Source: Arthrobacter sp. UNC362MFTsu5.1
Lineage (GTDB): Bacteria > Actinomycetota > Actinomycetes > Actinomycetales > Micrococcaceae
Assembly (NCBI RefSeq): GCF_000685965.1
Contig: NZ_JMLE01000001.1
Location: 186,001-250,000 of the forward strand
DNA: 64,000 bases
Reading direction: 5' to 3'
In this document: positions 58,469 to 64,000 of the stretch, piece after piece
Layout: each line of letters begins with the position of its first letter
Numbering within the stretch: position 1 is the stretch's first letter
Notes under the pieces: generated by a model
Database searches by the model: none
What the model saw: the letters and a program-made list of their open reading frames with translations, nothing else
Told to the model about the DNA's origin: nothing
Program-made: the position numbers and the translations under genes

Positions 58469-61000
58469 GTGAGCGTTCAGCCGGAGACAGAGACCGGAAC
58501 AGCAGCAGTCGCGACCGAAGGTCCCGAGGAGGGCACCTACAGCTTTGCCGCGATGGAGGCCAAATGGCCGCAGGTGTGGGAAGACCTCAAGGTGTTCACC
58601 CCCGTCGATGACGGTTCCCGGGAGCGCCGCTATGTCCTCGACATGTTCCCTTACCCGTCGGGTGACCTGCACATGGGCCACGCTGAAGCGTTTGCCATGG
58701 GCGACGTCGTGGCGCGGTACCTGCGCCAGAAGGGCTTTGACGTCCTGCACCCGATCGGCTGGGACTCCTTCGGCCTGCCCGCGGAAAACGCAGCCATCAA
58801 GCGCAACGCGCACCCCAGCGAGTGGACCTACGCCAACATCGACACCCAGGCGGCGTCTTTCAAGCGCTACGCGATCTCCGCTGACTGGTCGCGCCGCCTG
58901 CACACCTCGGACCCGGGGTACTACCGCTGGACCCAGTGGCTGTTCAAGCGCTTCTATGAGCGCGGCCTGGCCTACCGGAAGGACTCCCCGGTCAACTGGT
59001 GCCCCAAGGACCAGACCGTGCTGGCAAACGAACAGGTGGTCAACGGCGCCTGCGAACGCTGCGGCACTGCCGTGACCAAGAAGTCCCTGAACCAGTGGTA
59101 CTTCAAGATCACCGACTATGCCGACCGCCTGCTGGACGACATGGACGAGCTGCGCGGCCACTGGCCCGAGCGCGTCCTGGCCATGCAGAAGAACTGGATC
59201 GGCCGCTCCGAAGGTGCACACGTCAACTTCGTGATCGAAGCCGACGGCGGCAAGCCGGCCAAGGACGTCACCGTCTTCACCACCCGCCCGGACACCCTGT
59301 ACGGAGCCACGTTCTTCGTGGTCGCGGCAGATGCGCCGCTGGCAGTGGAACTGGTCACGGACGAGCACGCCGCAGCCCTGGACGCCTACCGCGAACAGGT
59401 CAAGGCACTGTCCGAAATCGAGCGGCAGTCCACCGAACGGGAAAAGACGGGCGTCTTCACCGGCCGTTACGCCGTCAACCCCCTGAACGGCGAAAAACTG
59501 CCGGTGTGGGCAGCGGACTATGTCCTGGCTGACTACGGCACCGGCGCCATCATGGCTGTCCCCGCCCATGACCAGCGCGACCTGGACTTCGCCAAGACCT
59601 TCGACCTGCCCGTCCGCGCCGTGCTGGACACGGGAGAAGACGACCCCGCAGTCACCGGGACGGCGACAGCGGGGGAGGGAACCCTGATCAACTCGGGTGT
59701 TCTCGACGGCCTGCCCAAGGCGGAGGCCATCCCCGCCGCGATCGACATCCTGGAGAAGCAGGGCACCGGCGAAAAGTTCGTCAACTTCCGGCTGCGCGAC
59801 TGGCTGCTCAGCCGCCAGCGCTTCTGGGGCACGCCCATCCCGATCATCCACTGCCCGGCCTGCGGCGAGGTTCCTGTTCCCGACGAACAGCTGCCCGTCA
59901 CCCTGCCGGCCGACCTGCGCGGCGAAGACCTGTCCCCGAAGGGCACGTCCCCGCTGGCGGCCGCCGAAGCCTGGGTCAACGTTGAGTGCCCCAACTGCCA
60001 CGGCCCTGCCAAGCGCGACACCGACACCATGGACACGTTCGTCGACTCGTCCTGGTACTTCCTGCGGTTCGTTTCCCCGCAGTACACCGAGGGTCCCTTC
60101 GACCCGGAGAAGATCAACGACTGGATGCCGGTGGGGCAGTACGTGGGCGGCGTGGAGCACGCCATCCTGCACCTGCTGTACGCACGGTTCTTCACCAAGG
60201 TCATCCACGACCTCGGGATGATCGACGCCGACGAGCCGTTCAGCGCACTGCTCAACCAGGGCCAGGTCCTCAACGGGGGCAAGGCCATGAGCAAGTCCCT
60301 GGGCAACGGTGTTGACCTCGGTGAGCAGCTGGACAAGTACGGCGTGGACGCCGTGCGTCTCACCATGATCTTCGCCTCCCCGCCGGAGGACGACGTCGAC
60401 TGGGCGGACGTGTCGCCGTCGGGCTCCGCGAAGTTCCTGGCCCGGGCCTGGCGCCTGGCGCAGGACGTCACCAGCGCGCCCGGAACGGATGCCGCCCAGG
60501 GAGACCGTGCGCTGCGCTCCGTCACGCACCGCACCATCGCCGACGCCGCCGCACTGCTGGACAGCAACAAGTTCAACGTTGTGGTGGCCAAGCTGATGGA
60601 GCTGGTCAACGCGACCCGCAAGACGATAGATGCAGCTGCCGGCGCGGGCGGCGCGGATCCTGCGGTCCGCGAAGCGGCGGAAGCCGTGGCGGTCATCCTG
60701 AGCCTCTTTGCGCCCTACACGGCCGAGGACATGTGGAACGTGCTGGGGCATCCCGCCTCGGTGGCGAACGCCGGCTGGCCATCGCACGACGAAGCCCTCC
60801 TGGTGCAGGACACTGTCACCGCGGTGGTCCAGGTCCAGGGCAAGGTCCGCGACCGCCTGGAGGTCTCCCCGGAGATCGGCGAGGACGAGCTGCGTGAACT
60901 GGCCCTCGCATCGGAAAATGTCCAGCGCGCCCTCGACGGGCGGGGTATCCGCACGGTCATCGTGCGAGCCCCTAAACTGGTCAACATCGTCCCGGCTTAG
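58469..61000 (+). CDS. leuS: Leucine-tRNA ligase
   Basis: Class I LeuRS, 843 residues. [15 protein letters not shown] is the HIGH motif, [10 protein letters not shown] the KMSKS loop, and [14 protein letters not shown] with [11 protein letters not shown] the CP1 editing domain against mischarged residues. [15 protein letters not shown] and zinc-like Cys pairs (CPACGEV, CPNCHG) are also seen. Start GTG 58469 follows AGAGGG. The open frame upstream is the attenuator region and is not coding. Leader-peptide control as above. Confidence 0.97.
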   Translation: MSVQPETETGTAAVATEGPEEGTYSFAAMEAKWPQVWEDLKVFTPVDDGSRERRYVLDMFPYPSGDLHMGHAEAFAMGDVVARYLRQKGFDVLHPIGWDSFGLPAENAAIKRNAHPSEWTYANIDTQAASFKRYAISADWSRRLHTSDPGYYRWTQWLFKRFYERGLAYRKDSPVNWCPKDQTVLANEQVVNGACERCGTAVTKKSLNQWYFKITDYADRLLDDMDELRGHWPERVLAMQKNWIGRSEGAHVNFVIEADGGKPAKDVTVFTTRPDTLYGATFFVVAADAPLAVELVTDEHAAALDAYREQVKALSEIERQSTEREKTGVFTGRYAVNPLNGEKLPVWAADYVLADYGTGAIMAVPAHDQRDLDFAKTFDLPVRAVLDTGEDDPAVTGTATAGEGTLINSGVLDGLPKAEAIPAAIDILEKQGTGEKFVNFRLRDWLLSRQRFWGTPIPIIHCPACGEVPVPDEQLPVTLPADLRGEDLSPKGTSPLAAAEAWVNVECPNCHGPAKRDTDTMDTFVDSSWYFLRFVSPQYTEGPFDPEKINDWMPVGQYVGGVEHAILHLLYARFFTKVIHDLGMIDADEPFSALLNQGQVLNGGKAMSKSLGNGVDLGEQLDKYGVDAVRLTMIFASPPEDDVDWADVSPSGSAKFLARAWRLAQDVTSAPGTDAAQGDRALRSVTHRTIADAAALLDSNKFNVVVAKLMELVNATRKTIDAAAGAGGADPAVREAAEAVAVILSLFAPYTAEDMWNVLGHPASVANAGWPSHDEALLVQDTVTAVVQVQGKVRDRLEVSPEIGEDELRELALASENVQRALDGRGIRTVIVRAPKLVNIVPA

Positions 61001-61007
61001 CCGGGGC

Positions 61008-61036
61008 ACCGGCCGCCGGCAATGCCGGCGGCCGGT
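61008..61036 (+). terminator. GC-rich hairpin after leuS
   Basis: ACCGGCCGCCGGC (61008-61020) pairs perfectly with GCCGGCGGCCGGT (61024-61036) around AAT. There is no T-run. It lies 34 bp before the DegV gene. Confidence 0.6.
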
Positions 61037-61069
61037 CATCCCGTTTGGCCGGAATAGCAGGGGGACACC

Positions 61070-62071
61070 GTGAACGACCGGGAACCGGCCGGCTGGCCGT
61101 GGCTGAAGGAACGGCTGGTCCGCCTGCGGCCGGCCCCCCGACCGGGAGCTACCCCGGACGTGGTGGCGGCCGCCGTCGTGCGCACTGCGGTGGTGACCGA
61201 TTCCGCAGCGGCGCTTCCGGCCGACTGGGTCGGCGACTTCGCCGCCGACGGCCGGCTGACTGTGGTTCCCATGCCCGTCATGGTGGGGCCGGAGATTTAC
61301 GGCGAAGGCGAAGACGACATCACCGAGACCATTGCGGTGGCGCTGGCCACGGGCACTCCGGTCAAGACGTCACGGCCGTCGCCCGGCCAGTTTGAGCAGG
61401 CCTATCTTGCGGCGCAGCGCCGCGGCTTCGAAGCGGTGGTCTCCGTTCATATCTCGGGAGCACTTTCCGGCACGGCGGACTCTGCCAGGCTCGCGGCATC
61501 GCGCGTGGGCATCCCCGTGGAAGTGCTCGACTCGAAGACGGTGGGCATGGCGCTGGGCATGGGTGTGCAGAGCGCGGTGGTCGCGGCGGCAGACGGCCGG
61601 GGGGCCGCTGACGTGCGTGCCTTTGCGGAAGAACGGCTGGCGCGTACCAGGGTGTATTTCTATGTACCCAGCCTGGAGCAGCTCCGCCGCGGCGGCCGGA
61701 TCGGAGCGGCGGCATCCCTGTGGGGGACAATGCTTGCCATCAAACCGATCCTCGCCGTGGACGACGGGAAGATCGTTCCGCTGGAAAAGGTCAGGTCCGC
61801 CGCGCGGGCCGTGGCGCGCCTCGAGGAAATTGTGGTGGCGGATGCCGCCGCGCGTCCTGACGGCCAGGCGCGCCTGGCCGTCCACCACTTCGGCAATCCC
61901 GGGGAAGCCGCTGAGCTTGCGGAACGGCTGGCGGCCTCGCTCCCGGGCATACCCCCGGCGCAGATCAGTTCGCTGCCCGCCGTCCTCGCCGCCCACGCGG
62001 GGCTGGGTGTCCTCGCCGTGATCGTGGGGGAGAGCAGTACACCGCACAAGGAACCCGCTCTGGCCCAATAG
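61070..62071 (+). CDS. DegV-family fatty acid-binding protein
   Basis: A 333-residue DegV protein. AVVTDSAAALPADW opens the domain, VKTSRPSPGQFEQAYLAA is the conserved T-S-x-P-S/T segment that binds the fatty-acid head group, VSVHISGALSGTADSARLAA follows, and RRGGRIGAAASLWGTMLAIK matches the second conserved stretch. Homologues (FakB) present fatty acids to a kinase; no fakA is in the window. About 35 basic residues precede the domain. Start GTG 61070 has GGGGGA close by. Confidence 0.92.
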   Translation: MNDREPAGWPWLKERLVRLRPAPRPGATPDVVAAAVVRTAVVTDSAAALPADWVGDFAADGRLTVVPMPVMVGPEIYGEGEDDITETIAVALATGTPVKTSRPSPGQFEQAYLAAQRRGFEAVVSVHISGALSGTADSARLAASRVGIPVEVLDSKTVGMALGMGVQSAVVAAADGRGAADVRAFAEERLARTRVYFYVPSLEQLRRGGRIGAAASLWGTMLAIKPILAVDDGKIVPLEKVRSAARAVARLEEIVVADAAARPDGQARLAVHHFGNPGEAAELAERLAASLPGIPPAQISSLPAVLAAHAGLGVLAVIVGESSTPHKEPALAQ

Positions 62072-62130
62072 CGGCGCCGGTAGTACAGTCTCCCCACCAA
62101 GCAGGCTCCCTACCGAGCAAGGAGGCTTCG

Positions 62131-62316
62131 ATGACAATGCAGGTGCACCACGTGGCGCAGTTCGACAAGGACGTGTCCGAAGAAGTGACGAACTGGCTGA
62201 AGTACCTCAAGGGCCAGGTGACGAGCGTCCAGTTCCTCACCACGACGGTGCCTGATCCGAAGGCGCCTGACGCATGGCGGGTCCAGTACGAGGCCTACAT
62301 CACGTACCAGAAATAG
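62131..62316 (+). CDS. Small conserved protein of unknown function (61 residues)
   Basis: Soluble 61-residue protein with a predicted helix (DKDVSEEVTNWLKYLKGQ) followed by beta strands (VTSVQFLTTTVPD, WRVQYEAYITYQ). ATG 62131 has AAGGAGG at ideal spacing, which supports its being real. No family recognised. It lies 59 bp after the DegV gene in the same direction. Confidence 0.65.
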   Translation: MTMQVHHVAQFDKDVSEEVTNWLKYLKGQVTSVQFLTTTVPDPKAPDAWRVQYEAYITYQK

Positions 62317-62334
62317 CCAGCCGGAGGGTCCGGG

Positions 62335-62805
62335 TCAGGGGCTGCAGGTCACCGTGTCACGGTTGTAGCGGCTTTTCTCGAGCACGCTGATGCTGTCCGA
62401 CACCACGGTGCAGGAGGCGCCGTCGGGGAACGTGTAGACACTCGTCGCGCCGGTTTTGATGACGTTCGCGTCGAAAGACCACGGGCTTTCATAGTAGGCA
62501 AACACGCTGACGAACTTGTGGGTATTGTCCACTGTGATGGTTTCGCCGTCGGGGGAGATCTGGGTGGCACTCACCTCACCGCTTCCCTGGAAGACGGCGA
62601 CTCCGCTCGGCGTATGAACCTCGATGTGCCGTTCAGTGCCCGTCTGGCAAAACGTCCAGCCGGAAAGTTCATCCGTGACACACGACGAGTATTCGGTGAA
62701 CTGGGTCCCTTCACTCCCTGCCGCGCCGGCCGGTGCCGCGCCGCACGCCAGCAGTAACCCCAGGCCCACCCCGCATCCGGAAAAGAGCACAGACTTTTTT
62801 GACAT
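62335..62805 (-). CDS. Secreted lipoprotein of unknown function
   Basis: A 156-residue protein with a signal peptide: SKKS, a hydrophobic core and a lipobox-like LLAC at about residues 20-23. The mature part is beta-rich with four more Cys (YSSCVTDEL, WTFCQTG, ASCTVVS, TVTCSP), consistent with two disulfides outside the cell. Start ATG 62803-62805; a TTG 15 bases earlier is possible. It faces the small protein gene tail to tail with 18 bp between. No function recognised. Confidence 0.65.
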   Translation of the reverse strand: MSKKSVLFSGCGVGLGLLLACGAAPAGAAGSEGTQFTEYSSCVTDELSGWTFCQTGTERHIEVHTPSGVAVFQGSGEVSATQISPDGETITVDNTHKFVSVFAYYESPWSFDANVIKTGATSVYTFPDGASCTVVSDSISVLEKSRYNRDTVTCSP

Positions 62806-63004
62806 CGTGACCGCCCCCAAAGTTCAGACCATTCCCCGGATTCGGGGCAGGGCAAAATCGTAAGGCTGCGGTGCCTCCCGGTCAATATGTAAATTCAATG
62901 GTGAAAAGACCGGGCGTTGTCCCGGTGACCTGCTGTGCGTCCGCTTTCCACATACCGCCCTTCCGCAGTGTCCGTTCCCGCCGTGTTCTCCTAGCGTGGC
63001 GGGT

Positions 63005-63946
63005 ATGTCACGCCGGAACGCGGAAGCGGGAGCACCTGCCGCGGCCACCCGTGCGCGGCGGAGACTGACGGCCTCCCTTGGACCGGCCGCCGGCGATGCC
63101 AGGGGCGGGCCAGGAACAGCCGGGGGTATTGGACAAGGGCTGCTGGAGCACGGAGCTCCCGGCCAAGGAACTTTCACGTACGACGGCGGTGCGCGGCCGG
63201 ATCCGGATGCTGCTGACGCTGCCGCCGGTGGCGGGGGCGCCGGACCCGCGAATTTCAGGTGGCGCACGGGCATCCGCGTTGCCGTGCTGCTGGGAATCGT
63301 GAGCCTCCTGCTGGGCGGCTGGTTCTGGTGGGACGTCGCCGGCAGCCGTGCACAGGTGGTCCCGCTGAGCGACATCAGCACCACGGACGCCGGCGGGCAG
63401 CCGGAAGGAGGGCCAAGGGCAGAGGACCCGGGAGCGACCGGCGGGACGTCAGAAGGAGGGCGGGCTACCCATCCTTCCTCTGGAAGGAAAATCGTGGTCC
63501 ATATCGCGGGGGCTGTGAACAAGGCCGGCGTTGTGGAACTGCCGGACGGTAGCCGGATCCACGAAGCAATCGCTGCGGCGGGTGGGAGCACGGACACCGC
63601 TGACCTGGAACGGCTGAACCTGGCCGCCGTGCTGACCGATGGCCAGAAGATCCATGTTCCCCGGTTGGGGGATCCCGCGGACGTCACCGGAACGGCGGGC
63701 AGCGAACCGGGGTCCGATGGAACAGGCTCCGGTGGACAGGGAGCAGGCACTGCCAAAGTCGACCTGAATACGGCCTCCGTGGAGGAGCTGGGGGCACTGC
63801 CCCGGGTAGGGCCAGTCCTGGCCCAGCGCATCTTTGATTGGCGGAAGGAGCACGGTCGGTTCAGTGCCGTGGAGGAACTCGACGCCGTGGACGGCGTCGG
63901 CCCCAAGATGCTGGAAACGCTATTGCCTCTCGTGCGGGTGTCCTGA
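63005..63946 (+). CDS. comEA: ComEA-type DNA-binding competence protein
   Basis: A 313-residue membrane-anchored protein of the DNA-uptake machinery. A long Gly/Ala/Arg-rich cytoplasmic N-terminus is followed by one transmembrane helix (about residues 90-110), an acidic Gly-rich linker, an SLBB domain (VVHIAGAVNKAGVVELPDGS, about 163-219) and paired helix-hairpin-helix motifs (VDLNTASVEELGALPRVGPV; LDAVDGVGPKMLETLL). TAGCGT at 62992-62997 lies seven bases before ATG 63005, so the start may be leaderless; GTG 62996 is the alternative. It is followed after one base by a probable comEC. Confidence 0.93.
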   Translation: MSRRNAEAGAPAAATRARRRLTASLGPAAGDARGGPGTAGGIGQGLLEHGAPGQGTFTYDGGARPDPDAADAAAGGGGAGPANFRWRTGIRVAVLLGIVSLLLGGWFWWDVAGSRAQVVPLSDISTTDAGGQPEGGPRAEDPGATGGTSEGGRATHPSSGRKIVVHIAGAVNKAGVVELPDGSRIHEAIAAAGGSTDTADLERLNLAAVLTDGQKIHVPRLGDPADVTGTAGSEPGSDGTGSGGQGAGTAKVDLNTASVEELGALPRVGPVLAQRIFDWRKEHGRFSAVEELDAVDGVGPKMLETLLPLVRVS

Positions 63947-63947
63947 G

Positions 63948-64000
63948 ATGGGCAGCCCCAGTCCATGGCAGCGCTTCGTCGACGCAGCCGTCCGGGGCCG
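63948..64000 (+). CDS. comEC: 5' end of a probable comEC (competence DNA channel), cut by the window
   Basis: ATG 63948 begins one base after the comEA stop, and the frame MGSPSPWQRFVDAAVRG stays open to the edge. Only 17 codons are visible. The name rests on the usual comEA-comEC order and the tight spacing, not on sequence motifs. Confidence 0.55.
   Translation, partial: MGSPSPWQRFVDAAVRG

Noticed and set aside
58133..61039. Leftward open frame of over 900 codons opposite leuS
   Set aside because: A shadow of GC-rich codon use; the protein is low-complexity Val/Gly/His/Arg without motifs, and leuS on the other strand is certain.

Overview
The window is chromosomal DNA from a high-GC actinobacterium. 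It is most likely a member of the Micrococcaceae close to Arthrobacter/Pseudarthrobacter. The reasons are strong GC bias at third codon positions, frequent GTG/TTG starts, several leaderless-type starts, mihF beside gmk-rpoZ, an acVLRF1 gene, and the chromosomal order hisS-aspS-rarA-rpsD-alaS-ruvX-mltG-aroECKB-efp-nusB-pyr-gmk-rpoZ-coaBC-metK-priA-leuS-comEA. The species call rests on gene order and protein resemblance; no database search was possible. No rRNA, tRNA, CRISPR array, insertion sequence or prophage was seen.

Layout. 1-6.1 kb: the 5' end of a DUF349-type gene, a membrane-anchored cyclophilin, hisS, an APC permease and aspS. 6.2-17.9 kb: an accessory catabolic region. One arm reads left (SDR, KSTD-like flavoprotein, Dabb protein, MHS-type transporter). 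The other reads right (second flavoprotein, IclR regulator, cytochrome P450, ferredoxin reductase, [2Fe-2S] ferredoxin). A second, paralogous IclR gene sits between them. The substrate is unknown. 18-25 kb: acVLRF1, rarA, a cupin protein, rpsD, two small membrane proteins and alaS. 25-33 kb: ruvX-mltG-aroE-aroC-aroK-aroB-(small repeat protein)-efp-nusB, closely packed with many start/stop overlaps. 33-43.5 kb: a PrsW-type protease facing away from the pyrimidine operon pyrR-pyrB-pyrC-(PH-like membrane protein)-carA-carB-pyrF. A PyrR-binding hairpin lies just before the pyrR ribosome binding site. 43.5-49.7 kb: mihF-gmk-rpoZ-coaBC, metK, priA. 49.8-52.7 kb: a leftward set of glycosyltransferase, alpha/beta hydrolase and aldo/keto reductase. 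52.7-58.1 kb: glycerol use, with a SorC-type regulator divergent from glpD-glpF-glpK. 58.2-64 kb: leuS behind a leucine leader peptide and attenuator, a DegV protein, two small proteins, comEA and the first codons of a probable comEC.

How the genes work together. Most of the window is core metabolism: aminoacylation, shikimate pathway, de novo UMP synthesis, SAM and CoA synthesis, translation factors. The most distinctive regulatory points are the apparently leaderless leucine leader peptide before leuS, the PyrR loop before pyrR, and hairpins before metK, rpsD and glpF. The most distinctive gene content is the paired-flavoprotein, paired-IclR P450 region, which looks like a complete uptake-plus-oxidation module. 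A 12-bp sequence is shared by the upstream regions of its two arms.
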